A stretch of DNA of 64,000 bases from positions 1 through 64,000 of the forward strand of contig JANWZE010000023.1 in assembly GCA_025054955.1 (NCBI GenBank). Reading direction: 5' to 3'. Below, in pieces: positions 54,638 through 63,318 of this stretch. This DNA is from Blastocatellia bacterium. GTDB lineage: Bacteria > Acidobacteriota > Blastocatellia > HR10 > J050. A program made the translations under genes and the position numbers. A model generated the notes under the pieces. It ran no database searches, was not told the origin of the DNA, and worked only from the letters and a program-made list of their open reading frames with translations. How positions within the stretch are numbered: position 1 is the stretch's first letter; each line of letters starts with the position of its first letter.

Positions 54638-54831
54638 GCGATAGACCGCGGCGACGCCCAGCCGATCAAAGGTGACAAAAGGTGATAACGTGATGTGATG
54701 AGGCGGTGACTGCGTTTGGCTTGTGTCGCCGCCTCAATGAGCTGCCCTGTGCTCAGTGTTTCACTGTTTCTCGCGTTCTCTCGCCTTTATCCACCTGATT
54801 GGTTACAATGATGCGCCCATTGAACTGATGC

Positions 54832-55821
54832 ATGAGTGAGCAACTCGAAAAACTTGACCAGATGCGCGACGAGCTAGAGCAGAAGATCGCTCAGTTGATC
54901 CCTCTTGCGACCACTGCCGAAGCGCGAAAAGAATTGGAACGACTCGTTGCACGGCTGGAGCGTCTTCAGACGAACATCATGGCGAATTTAACCCCGATGG
55001 GACGAGTCAAATTAGCCCGGCATCCAAACCGTCCTTACACGTTGGATTTCATTCGGCACATGTTCACCGACTTTTCTGAAATCCACGGTGACCGTCGTTA
55101 CGCTGATGATCCGGCCATGGTATGCGGCATGGCTCGATTTCATGGTGAGCCGGTCGTCGTCATTGGCCAACAAAAGGGTCGTGATTTGAAGGAACGCCAA
55201 TACCGTAACTTCGGCATGGCGCAACCCGATGGCTATCGAAAGGCAATGCGCGTGATGAAGCTGGCTGAAAAATTCGGTCGAGCCGTCTTCTGTTTCGTTG
55301 ACACGCCGGGCGCATATCCGGGCATTGAAGCCGAAGAGCGCGGGCAGGCTGAAGCAATAGCCTATAACCTGCGCGAGATGTCGCGGCTGCGCGTGCCGAT
55401 TATTGTCACCATCACAGGCGAAGGAGGTTCAGGCGGCGCGTTGGCCATCGCCGTCGGCGATTATGTTGGCATGTTAGAAAACGCCATCTATTCGGTCATT
55501 TCGCCTGAAGGCTGCGCGGCCATCTTGTGGAAGGATGCCGGGCAAGCTGAGAAGGCAGCCGAAAGCCTCAAACTCACAGCCCAGGATTTACTCCAGTTAG
55601 GATTGATTGACAGCGTCATCCCAGAGCCACGCGGCGGCGCCCATCTCAGCCACACTGAGACAGCCCGCATCCTGGATGAGCATTTGGTGGCTGCGCTCAA
55701 CCAAGCCAAAAACTTACCAATTGATGAGCTGATCAAGCGACGGTACGAAAAGTTCCGCCGGATGGGCGCGTTTGAGGAAGTTTCTGAAGAAATACGGCGC
55801 GCGTTGGTCAGCGCCGGCTGA
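54832..55821 (+). CDS. accA: acetyl-CoA carboxylase, carboxyltransferase subunit alpha
   Basis: 329 residues, normal size. First committed step of fatty-acid synthesis with AccD, AccB and AccC, none of which is in the window. Motifs: ARHPNRPYTLDFIRHMFTDF, the CoA/oxyanion region FVDTPGAYPGIEAEERGQAE, and TGEGGSGGALAIAVGDYVGM. A TACAAT box 19 bp before the start may be the -10 of its promoter. Transcribed alone; convergent with the thiE operon. Confidence 0.96.
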   Translation: MSEQLEKLDQMRDELEQKIAQLIPLATTAEARKELERLVARLERLQTNIMANLTPMGRVKLARHPNRPYTLDFIRHMFTDFSEIHGDRRYADDPAMVCGMARFHGEPVVVIGQQKGRDLKERQYRNFGMAQPDGYRKAMRVMKLAEKFGRAVFCFVDTPGAYPGIEAEERGQAEAIAYNLREMSRLRVPIIVTITGEGGSGGALAIAVGDYVGMLENAIYSVISPEGCAAILWKDAGQAEKAAESLKLTAQDLLQLGLIDSVIPEPRGGAHLSHTETARILDEHLVAALNQAKNLPIDELIKRRYEKFRRMGAFEEVSEEIRRALVSAG

Positions 55822-55881
55822 GCGTAGTCCAGCAAGTGCGTGCTCGTTGCTCATCTGGCCCAAAGGCCTCGTTCTTTCCCA

Positions 55882-56517
55882 TCACTTGATGTCGGCTCGC
55901 TCTACAGCTTCAAGCACCCGGCAAAAGGCGCGCGCCCGCTCGGTGATCGAGCCGCTGGTTAACAAATCGCTAATCACAGCGACGGCGTCAGCGCCGGCTG
56001 CGATGACCTGGGGCGCAGTTTCTAACGTGATACCGCCAATGGCGACCAGTGGCTTACTGATGCGCTGGCGCACGCGTCTGATCGTTTCTAGACCGACGAC
56101 CGGCTCATGATCGGGCTTCGTTGTGGTAGCAAACACCGGACCGATGGCGATGTAATCAACCGGCAAGGCGTCAGCCGCCAGAGCCTGCTCAAGTGAATGC
56201 GTGGAGAGGCCGATGATCTTACCCGGTTTGATCACGGCACGCGCTTTCTGCACCGGCACATCATCCTGACCGAGATGCACCCCATCGGCATCCACAGCCA
56301 GCGCAATATCTACACGGTCGTTCACAAGCAATGTGACACCATGATCGCGGGCTACGCGCATGGCTTCTTCAGCCGCCTGGTAAAACGCGCGCGGCGACGC
56401 CGCCTTCTCGCGCAGTTGAATCCAGGAAATCCCGCCGGCAGCCAACTGGCGAACCTGCTCGGCGTGAGACAAACCGGTCAAAACCCGATCCGTGATGGCA
56501 TAGACGCGGGGCATCAT
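55882..56517 (-). CDS. thiE: thiamine phosphate synthase
   Basis: 212 residues from ATG 56517 or 211 from ATG 56514; the stop of the upstream gene lies inside this ATGATG, so translation is coupled. Joins HMP-PP and thiazole phosphate to thiamine phosphate. TIM-barrel motifs: WIQLREKAAS, VNDRVDIALAVDADGVHLGQ, IGLSTHSLEQA, DYIAIGPVFATTTKPD and the phosphate loop VAIGGI. Last gene of the leftward ABC-KHE1-like-thiE operon. Confidence 0.94.
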   Translation of the reverse strand: MMPRVYAITDRVLTGLSHAEQVRQLAAGGISWIQLREKAASPRAFYQAAEEAMRVARDHGVTLLVNDRVDIALAVDADGVHLGQDDVPVQKARAVIKPGKIIGLSTHSLEQALAADALPVDYIAIGPVFATTTKPDHEPVVGLETIRRVRQRISKPLVAIGGITLETAPQVIAAGADAVAVISDLLTSGSITERARAFCRVLEAVERADIK

Positions 56518-57110
56518 ATCACGTGCGGATCGCCCAAGACGGACTGCGGTTTCACCTGAATCTCGCACTGACCGGACTGCACTCGCTTGCCGCCTTCGCA
56601 AGCAAGGTAGTGCGAGATCAAGCGAAAGGCATTCCAACCAAAAAACACATTCGGCCCTGGAATAACCACCATCGCGCCGGTCAACGGTAAAACCAGTAAG
56701 TTGATCACTAACCACTGTCGGTGATAACGCACCTGTTTATTGATAAACCGTCGAAACATGCGACGTACCCATTTCTCCTGGGCCTGTGGTGGATGTCTGA
56801 TCTCCACCAGATCAGCCTTTCGCAACTGTTTCATCAGCGACTCATCTGGGCTAATATGCGATTCCAAATACCGGATTAGTTTCTTGAGGTAAAGCAGCAG
56901 GCCGCGATCAGCATGCTCCAGAGCCTGCATCGAGTTTTCATAAACCGATTCAAGTTTTCGCAAAAACCGGTGCCTGGGTTCAATATCAGCAGGTTGAAGT
57001 TTCTCCAGCGGCCGCGCAGGCAGCCGAAATCGGCAGCGTCGCCCGTGTACCTCTACCTCAATTTGTACCCGAACCATTCTCGCGCAATCTGTTGTCGGCT
57101 GCTCAATCAA
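56514..57110 (-). CDS. membrane protein resembling the mitochondrial K+-H+ exchange-related (KHE1) family
   Basis: 198 residues. The N-terminal part is soluble and basic; the C-terminal part (about 125-175) has two hydrophobic segments, RQWLVINLLVLPLTGAMVVI, and then the motif PGPNVFFGWNAFRLISHY, which I associate with the Mit_KHE1 family (yeast YDL183c-like). The function of bacterial members is unknown, so any role in cation exchange is a guess. It overlaps the ABC exporter gene by 4 bp and thiE by 4 bp. Confidence 0.5.
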   Translation of the reverse strand: MIEQPTTDCARMVRVQIEVEVHGRRCRFRLPARPLEKLQPADIEPRHRFLRKLESVYENSMQALEHADRGLLLYLKKLIRYLESHISPDESLMKQLRKADLVEIRHPPQAQEKWVRRMFRRFINKQVRYHRQWLVINLLVLPLTGAMVVIPGPNVFFGWNAFRLISHYLACEGGKRVQSGQCEIQVKPQSVLGDPHVI

Positions 57111-58855
57111 TCGCTGGCCGCCAGCTCTTCTTCCAACATTTGCTTTTCGTAGAGATCAGCGTAGAGTCCGCCGCGCGCCAATAGCTCATCGTGTGTGCCC
57201 CGCTCAACGATGCGGCCGTGATCCAGCACAATGATCTTGTCGGCATCTTTGACCGCTGAAAGACGGTGCGACACAATTATGCAAGTGCGATCTCGCATGA
57301 CATCGCGCAGGTGATGCAAGATGCGCTCCTCCGTTTGCGTGTCAACAGAGGACAACGCATCGTCCAAGATCAACAGCTCTGGACGGCGAATCACGGCGCG
57401 CGCAATGGCCGTGCGTTGCTTTTGTCCACCGGATAATGTGATGCCACGCTCGCCAACGAGGGTATCATAACCGTTGGGAAAATCGGCGATGTCGCCGTCA
57501 AGCCCGGCAATCACAGCGGCTCGCTCGATCTCCTCCATGAGCGCGCCCGGAGCGCCAAATGCAATGTTGTCTTTCAACGTCAACCCAAACAGGAACGGCT
57601 CCTGCGGCACAACACCGATTGAGGCGCGAAGGCGTTCCAACTTCAATTGGCGGCTGTCTATCTCATCAATAAACAGTTGCCCCGGCGGCGGGTCTACCAA
57701 GCGCGTGACCAAGTCCAGCAGCGTCGTTTTGCCTGAACCGGTTCGACCGACGATCGCCACCGTCTCCCCTGGCTCAATTGTCAGGTTGATGTTCTTCAAC
57801 ACAGGCTCGCGGCCGTTGTAGCTAAATGTCAAATTGCGGAATTCGACCTTGCCCTCCAACGGAACGTCAATAGCATCCGGCGCATCTTGAATGAGCGGCA
57901 GGCGATTGAAAATCTGATCCAGACGCTCCATGCTGGCCATGCCCCGCTGCACCAAATTCACAACAAATCCCAACGCGATCATCGGCCAGATCAACTGTCC
58001 CATGTAGAGATTGAATTCAATAAACTCGCCGACTGTGATCGCGCCGTTCAACGTCAAATGTCCACCGTACCACAACACACTGACGAATCCTAATCCGATC
58101 AGAGCCTGTAACAATGGATAGAACATGCCACTCAACTTAATCAGTGACATGTTGCGCCGAACGTACTCTGCGTTGAGTTGTCGGAATTGTTTGATCTCAT
58201 GCTCTTCCTGCACGAATGCGCGCACTACCCGCACGCCGGAGAGATTCTCTTGCGCCTTGGCGCTCATCATCGAAAAGAATTCCTGGATTTTCTCAAACCG
58301 TTCATGAATCCGCTGACCAAAATACTTGGTGGCCACGAACACCAACGGTAACGAGATGAGCGCCAGCACCGTAAGCAGCCCGTTGATCCGAATCATCAAC
58401 GGCAACGCGAGCACGAAAATGCTCAACGTTTGCAGCCCGTACAACACGGCTGGCCCAGCCATCATCCGCACTGCATTCAGATCATTTGTGGCGCGCGCCA
58501 TCAGATCGCCCGTTCGGTGCTCGTGGTAAAACTGCATATCGAGCGTGAGCCAATGAGCGAACAGATCGTTCCGCAGCTCATACTCAATATCGCGCGACAT
58601 GCCGACGAGTATCCATCGCTGGAAAAACAAGAACACGCCTTGCACGAGCTTGATGCCGACCACCAACAACGCATACATCAATAACGTTCGTGCGGTAACT
58701 TTCAACGTTAATTCATTGACGGCGTCACGCACAACCATCGGCGCCGTGATCCCAATCGCGTTGCCAACGAAGATACAGATCAGGCCAAGAATCAAGGCTC
58801 GTCGGTGACGACGATGGTAGGTTAACAATCGCTTCAACGCAGGACTGACACTCAT
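57107..58855 (-). CDS. multidrug/lipid-type ABC exporter (fused permease and ATPase)
   Basis: 582 residues. Six-helix membrane domain (about 18-310; ALILGLICIFVGNAIGITAP) and nucleotide-binding domain (about 335-570) with Walker A GRTGSGKTTLLDL, signature LSGGQKQRTAIARAV and Walker B LLILDDALSSVD. The catalytic base position reads Asp-Asp (LDDALSS) where Asp-Glu is usual; this is typical of one partner of heterodimeric exporters, but no second half is adjacent. Overlaps the next gene by 4 bp. The promoter lies 55-85 bp upstream. Confidence 0.92.
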   Translation of the reverse strand: MSVSPALKRLLTYHRRHRRALILGLICIFVGNAIGITAPMVVRDAVNELTLKVTARTLLMYALLVVGIKLVQGVFLFFQRWILVGMSRDIEYELRNDLFAHWLTLDMQFYHEHRTGDLMARATNDLNAVRMMAGPAVLYGLQTLSIFVLALPLMIRINGLLTVLALISLPLVFVATKYFGQRIHERFEKIQEFFSMMSAKAQENLSGVRVVRAFVQEEHEIKQFRQLNAEYVRRNMSLIKLSGMFYPLLQALIGLGFVSVLWYGGHLTLNGAITVGEFIEFNLYMGQLIWPMIALGFVVNLVQRGMASMERLDQIFNRLPLIQDAPDAIDVPLEGKVEFRNLTFSYNGREPVLKNINLTIEPGETVAIVGRTGSGKTTLLDLVTRLVDPPPGQLFIDEIDSRQLKLERLRASIGVVPQEPFLFGLTLKDNIAFGAPGALMEEIERAAVIAGLDGDIADFPNGYDTLVGERGITLSGGQKQRTAIARAVIRRPELLILDDALSSVDTQTEERILHHLRDVMRDRTCIIVSHRLSAVKDADKIIVLDHGRIVERGTHDELLARGGLYADLYEKQMLEEELAASD

Positions 58856-58909
58856 GCGCGATGGTTCCTTCCCGCTGCGCTCAATGCTTGATTCATACGC
58901 AAGGCAAGC

Positions 58910-58938
58910 ATTGTAGCAGCAAACGATCTTTGACCCAA
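58910..58938 (-). promoter_or_regulatory. sigma-70 promoter of the ABC-KHE1-thiE operon
   Basis: Leftward: TTGGGT (58938-58933), 17 bp, TACAAT (58915-58910), 55 bp before the start at 58855. It lies just beyond the stop codon of the gene at 58961. Confidence 0.55.
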
Positions 58939-58960
58939 GATATGTCTGAACGGCACTCGA

Positions 58961-59794
58961 TCAAGGCTTGGGAGCCAGGCTCGAAGGTGGGCTGATTGAA
59001 CCGCTCATCTTGGCGACAACGATAGATAATCTGGCGATCTCGGACCTGAGGAACTCTTCCACCTCTTTAGTCACGAGTGAACGGGCCGGAAAGTACCCCC
59101 GACGGTAGAAACTGGGCAAGGGAAAATCGCTAGCAAAAGGATTCCTTCGCGTGGCAAAAAACATCATCACTCGATAGTACACGAGCTTGCCCCTTGCCAT
59201 CTGATGGGGCTTTACCACGTCTGATGAGACAGCAGCTTGTAACCGCTCCGCTGCCCGCTCTGTGAGCAACGGCGTGAGGACCATGAATACTGTCCACTCT
59301 GGCAGAAGCCACGAGCCAGCTCGGATCCTTCGTTGGAGTTCGAGCAACCCCTTATACGTTTCGATGTAGAGCAGGACCGTCAACAGTCTCGGTGTTGGCT
59401 TCCGTCGCCAAAACCGCAGGTAGTCATAAACCTCGCCCATCAGGATTTCGATCACGGGTTTGCCCGGGGCTATTGTTAATGTCTGGCCTTGAATCTCTTC
59501 CTGAGAGAATCTGAGCCGAAGCACAAGCATCGGCGCAATCCGGTAATGGATGATCCTCTCCAAAACAACCATGAGCAGTAACGCAGTCCCAACTTCAAGC
59601 CCAACCCTGATGAGAAGGCTTAAATCCGTCGAAGGAAAAGACCGTCGCGCCAATGGCACAAGCGTTTGGTAGGCCGGATAAAAAACCAGCGCGGTGGCGA
59701 ATATCAGGACAATCTGTGAGAATAAAATGAGATATTGTGTGGTTCGGCTAAAAGAAACATGAGGAAACAACCTTGCTAATGCAAGCCATATCAT
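58961..59794 (-). CDS. predicted integral membrane protein, unknown function
   Basis: 277 residues. Two clear hydrophobic segments (about 20-45, TQYLILFSQIVLIFATALVF; about 63-85, VGLEVGTALLLMVVLERIIH) and a basic cytoplasmic C-terminal half with weaker hydrophobic stretches (SWLLPEWTVFMVLTPLL). No enzymatic motif or known family recognised. No Shine-Dalgarno is clear. Upstream lie a pair of repeats (locus 8), the 20-residue peptide gene and a strong promoter, all in the same direction, so it may be transcribed from 60137. Confidence 0.6.
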   Translation of the reverse strand: MIWLALARLFPHVSFSRTTQYLILFSQIVLIFATALVFYPAYQTLVPLARRSFPSTDLSLLIRVGLEVGTALLLMVVLERIIHYRIAPMLVLRLRFSQEEIQGQTLTIAPGKPVIEILMGEVYDYLRFWRRKPTPRLLTVLLYIETYKGLLELQRRIRAGSWLLPEWTVFMVLTPLLTERAAERLQAAVSSDVVKPHQMARGKLVYYRVMMFFATRRNPFASDFPLPSFYRRGYFPARSLVTKEVEEFLRSEIARLSIVVAKMSGSISPPSSLAPKP

Positions 59795-59848
59795 GAGAAG
59801 GTGGTTTACGAAGGCAGTGGAATGAAATGCGAGGAAAGAGTGCCCGGT

Positions 59849-59954
59849 GGGTTACCTCCAAAATCGTAGGAGGACGCTTCGCCACTTCGGCGGCACGCTC
59901 GGCTCAACTGATGCGTTGTGGCTATCCCCAAAACCTTCGGAGGACGCTTCGCCA
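59849..59954. repeat. paired direct repeat, period 70 bp (locus 8)
   Basis: GGGTTACCTCCAAAATCGTA plus GGAGGACGCTTCGCCA at 59849-59884 recurs at 59919-59954; the last 16 bp are identical, the first 20 diverged. It would lie in the 5' leader of the membrane protein gene if transcription starts near 60137. Confidence 0.8.
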
Positions 59955-60035
59955 TCAAGGCTGCAAAACTAACCTCCCACAGAGGGGCCACCGGGCCATC
60001 TCTAATTGAACCTGTTTATGGAAAACTTCCTACGC

Positions 60036-60098
60036 TCACTTCTTACTTAAAAGAAGCAACACAGCCAAGAGAGCGAGCACTATTGGAGTAGAAATCAT
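60036..60098 (-). CDS. 20-residue hydrophobic peptide (putative small membrane protein)
   Basis: MISTPIVLALLAVLLLLSKK followed by TGA: a single membrane helix with a Lys-Lys end. The ribosome binding site AAGGAGGT, about eight bases before the ATG, is the best match in the whole window, and a near-consensus promoter lies 46-74 bp upstream of the ATG. Such features are rarely chance. Possible roles: a small membrane regulator, a toxin of the type I kind, or a leader for the membrane protein gene 240 bp further on. No homologue is known to me. Confidence 0.6.
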   Translation of the reverse strand: MISTPIVLALLAVLLLLSKK

Positions 60099-60143
60099 AA
60101 ACCTACCTCCTTGCTTGGTTTTTGGAATAAAACTACGGGCGGT

Positions 60144-60172
60144 AGTATATGAAGTTGAAAGACTCGTGTCAA
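60144..60172 (-). promoter_or_regulatory. near-consensus sigma-70 promoter of the small peptide gene
   Basis: Leftward: TTGACA (60172-60167), 17 bp, TATACT (60149-60144). The -35 is perfect and the -10 has one mismatch; expected start near 60137, giving a leader of about 39 nt. Confidence 0.8.
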
Positions 60173-60262
60173 CCAAAAAATTGACAGCCTAAGTGCACAA
60201 GAACCCGCTCCAGCCAGCGTCACGCAACGAATGTACAGACCAGCGACGGTAGGCCAGCGGTC

Positions 60263-60364
60263 CATTCCCTGAGGCCAAAATCCGTCTGCCTGTGGTGATA
60301 CTGTTGCCAGACGAGCTGGGCCACCCAGGCAACTCATTCCCTGAGGCCAAAATCTGTTTGCCTG
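60263..60364. repeat. paired 30-bp direct repeat, period 72 bp (locus 9)
   Basis: CATTCCCTGAGGCCAAAATC plus CGTCTGCCTG at 60263-60292 recurs at 60335-60364 with two or three changes. The interval holds GTTGCC/GGCAAC. It follows the stop codon of the rhodanese gene. Confidence 0.85.
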
Positions 60365-60389
60365 CTTGGAGTGAATATCGAGCAGGGAG

Positions 60390-61484
60390 CTAATACTCTC
60401 CATAATTTACCGGATAGCCCTGTCGGTTCCATTCGAGCATTCCACCGGCAACAGACTGAACATTGGTGAAGCCTGCCTGCATCAAGATGCGCGCTGCTTT
60501 GGCCGATCGGACGCCACTCCGACACACTGTCAGGATGCACTTGTCACGATAAGGTTCCAGCTCGTGCAACCGGCAAGCCAGCTCCTGAACGGGCAGCAGG
60601 TAGGCCCCTTGAATATGTCCTAACTCGCCCCCGTATTCCTCCTCGGTCCGAACATCGAGCACAACGATTGTATCGCCGCCACTTTGCAACATGTGGTGAG
60701 CTTGCTCAGGAGAGATTGTCATCACGGGACAATCTGCTTCAACCTCGCTGATTGTTCCTTTGACTTCGCAGGCCGGCAAGTCCCTTGGAATCCAGACGGC
60801 GTTGGGGTCGCGTGTGCAGGCATAATTGGCGTTGAGTACATCCTTCATCCATTCGACAGGTGGAAGCGCCAGATTGCTCAGCCAGTAAACGTATTGCTCG
60901 CGCGAGGTGAATTGCAATCGTGGATTGGTCCGCCGTTCTTGTCCAAGCGTCGAGTACGTGTGTCCGTGATAATCATGAGCGGGAAAGACCAGAAAGTGAT
61001 CGGCAAATTCTTTGAGTTTTTGCAGGCTATCGAAATGTTCGCCGGGGTCACCCGATGGTAAATCGGTCCGACCGGCGCCGCCTTCGCCGATGAAGAGAAA
61101 ATCGCCGGTCAACAGTTTGTCTGCGACGACCAGCGTCATACTGTCGGACGTATGCCCAGGGGTGTGCCGACACAAGATAGAGAGGTCGCCGACTTGAATG
61201 GTATCGCCATCTGTCAGACGTTCAGTGACACATTGCGGCTTGGCCGACGCATGCATCACATAAGGCACGTTTAGATGATCCAGCAGCGCCGCGCCGCCCG
61301 AGAGATGGTCGGCATGAGTGTGAGTGTCAATAATGCAGACGGGCTGCCACTGCTCCTGCTCAAGCATTCTCAAATAATCCCCAACATGATCCAACAGCGG
61401 ATCAACCAGCACGGCTTCGCGGGTCTTAGCTGAAGCAATCAGGTAAGTTCGACATGGTCCGGCGTTGAGTTGTTTGAATATCAT
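60390..61484 (-). CDS. persulfide dioxygenase-like metallo-beta-lactamase with C-terminal rhodanese domain
   Basis: 364 residues; AAGGGGG precedes the ATG. The N-terminal MBL domain (about 1-245) has THTHADHLSGG, HTPGHTSDS, GDFLFIGEGGAGRTDLPSGD and FPAHDYHGHTYST, the ETHE1/persulfide dioxygenase pattern with a mononuclear iron site. The rhodanese domain (about 265-360) has VLDVRTEEEYGGELGHI and the active-site Cys in LTVCRSGVRS. It would oxidise glutathione or other persulfides to sulfite and handle sulfane sulfur, in the cytoplasm. Single gene. Confidence 0.92.
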   Translation of the reverse strand: MIFKQLNAGPCRTYLIASAKTREAVLVDPLLDHVGDYLRMLEQEQWQPVCIIDTHTHADHLSGGAALLDHLNVPYVMHASAKPQCVTERLTDGDTIQVGDLSILCRHTPGHTSDSMTLVVADKLLTGDFLFIGEGGAGRTDLPSGDPGEHFDSLQKLKEFADHFLVFPAHDYHGHTYSTLGQERRTNPRLQFTSREQYVYWLSNLALPPVEWMKDVLNANYACTRDPNAVWIPRDLPACEVKGTISEVEADCPVMTISPEQAHHMLQSGGDTIVVLDVRTEEEYGGELGHIQGAYLLPVQELACRLHELEPYRDKCILTVCRSGVRSAKAARILMQAGFTNVQSVAGGMLEWNRQGYPVNYGEY

Positions 61485-61554
61485 AACCCCCTTTCGGATA
61501 GAGATGCGCTTCCATCGGTCTAGCTGATGATAACGTGCGATGGGCAGTCGCCAA

Positions 61555-63231
61555 TTAGTTCAGCTTCCAAACAATCCGACCGCCGACGATCGTGTAAATG
61601 ACTTGCGTCGCAACAATCTGGTTTGGATCAATCGTGAAAATATCCTGAGACAATACAACGATGTCAGCTAATTTGCCTGGTTCGAGTGTTCCCTTGTGCT
61701 GCTCGGCGAATTCCGCATAAGCATTGTTGATCGTATAGGCGCGGACGGCCTCTTCCACGCTGATCTTCTGCTCGGGCACCCAGCCCTGTGGATGTTGCCC
61801 ATCAATCGTGCGGCGCGTCACCGCCGCGTCAATACCCAGCAATGGACTGAGTGGGGCGACGTTCCAATCCGACCCAAACGACAGTCGCGCCCCCGCATCA
61901 AGCAAGGAGCGAAAGGCATAGGTGGTCTTGCATCGTTGGCGACCGATCCGTTTCTCTGCCCAGCGGCCATCATCAATGGCATGATAGGGCTGCATGGACG
62001 GAATGACGCCGAGTTGGGCAAAACGTGGAATATCTTCAGGCCGCAAATGCTGCGCATGTTCGATGCGAAACCGACGATCACGCGGGCCGTTCTCCCGGCT
62101 CACCTGCTCAAACAGGTCTAATAGGACTTTGTTTGCACGATCGCCGATGGCATGAATGGAGACGGGCAAGCCGACTTTATCGGCGGCTGCCACCCGTCGT
62201 TTCATACGTCCAGGAGGCAGCATGTCTTCGTGCCACAATCCGCTGGTATGAGGCGCGTCCAGGTAGGGCTCAAAAAACAACGCTGTTGTTGAACCGAGCG
62301 AGCCATCAGCAAAACCTTTGAGGCCGCCGAGCCGTAACCAATGATCGCCTGCGCCGTGCCGGGCGATGTAATCGCGCTGGCGTTGCCACGAAGCAATCGG
62401 CGTGCGAGCATAGATGCGAACGGTCAATTCGCCGCGCCGATGAAATCGGCGGTAGACCTCCCAGTCGGCCCACGAGGTAATATCGTGAATCGAGGTCACA
62501 CCGACGCGCGCAGCCTCTTTCATTGCCGCTCGTAACGCTTGATCTTGTTCTTGCTCACTTGGCGGTGGGATGACGCGCCAGACCAGGTCCATGGCGGCAT
62601 CTTTCAACACGCCAGTCGGTTCGCCCGTGGCCGGGTCTCGAACAATGGTTCCACCCGGCGGGTCCTTGGTACGCTTGGTAATGCCGGCCAAGCGAAGCGC
62701 CAAGCTATTGGCCAAGCCCATGTGCCCATCCAGCCGCGTGACGAACACCGGATTGTGCTTGGTCAACGGATCAATCCACTCTTTTCTTGGTAACGGCGCG
62801 CCCGGCCAGTTCTCATGATCCCATTCACCGCCGGTGATCCATCGGCCGGGCGGCAGCGAGGCGGCCTGCTCGCCTAGCCGTCGAGCAAATTCCTGCTGCG
62901 TCGCAGCGTCGCGGAGACTGACGGTCAGAAGCTGGAAGCCGCCGCTCATAAAGTGTGTGTGGTTATCAATGAAACCTGGCAGCGCCAGTTTTCCTTGCAG
63001 ATCAATCACCTCAGTGTGACGATCCACCAGCGAACGAACCTGCTCCACGCTGCCGACCGCCAGAATGCGATCTCCGCGAACGGCGATGGCTTGGGCCCAT
63101 GGTTGCTGCGAATGGCCAGTCCATATCTTGCCATTGAGCAAGACCAGATCAGCGCCTGGTTGCTGGCTTTGAACAGACCATGTCGCCAACAGCATCATCA
63201 CCCAAACCAATACCTCTGTCATGATTGACAT
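61555..63231 (-). CDS. exported amidohydrolase (YtcJ-like, Amidohydro_3)
   Basis: 558 residues from the ATG at 63231; the ATG at 63222 and a longer frame to 63315 are alternatives. Signal peptide MTEVLVWVMMLLATWSVQSQ, then the composite amidohydrolase barrel: DLVLLNGKIWTG, metal-binding GFIDNHTHFMSGG, SIHAIGDRANKVLLDLFEQV, RIEHAQHLRPEDI, LSFGSDWNVAPLSPL and the C-terminal LEPGKLADIVVLSQDIF. Hydrolyses an unknown amide-type substrate, probably in the periplasm. Confidence 0.9.
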   Translation of the reverse strand: MSIMTEVLVWVMMLLATWSVQSQQPGADLVLLNGKIWTGHSQQPWAQAIAVRGDRILAVGSVEQVRSLVDRHTEVIDLQGKLALPGFIDNHTHFMSGGFQLLTVSLRDAATQQEFARRLGEQAASLPPGRWITGGEWDHENWPGAPLPRKEWIDPLTKHNPVFVTRLDGHMGLANSLALRLAGITKRTKDPPGGTIVRDPATGEPTGVLKDAAMDLVWRVIPPPSEQEQDQALRAAMKEAARVGVTSIHDITSWADWEVYRRFHRRGELTVRIYARTPIASWQRQRDYIARHGAGDHWLRLGGLKGFADGSLGSTTALFFEPYLDAPHTSGLWHEDMLPPGRMKRRVAAADKVGLPVSIHAIGDRANKVLLDLFEQVSRENGPRDRRFRIEHAQHLRPEDIPRFAQLGVIPSMQPYHAIDDGRWAEKRIGRQRCKTTYAFRSLLDAGARLSFGSDWNVAPLSPLLGIDAAVTRRTIDGQHPQGWVPEQKISVEEAVRAYTINNAYAEFAEQHKGTLEPGKLADIVVLSQDIFTIDPNQIVATQVIYTIVGGRIVWKLN

Positions 63232-63318
63232 CTCATCATTGAACGCCCTAACAGAAGGCTCGTAACGGAAGCAGAGCGCATTCCATTCGGCCATCTGCCG
63301 GGCCGCACGCGGCACGCC

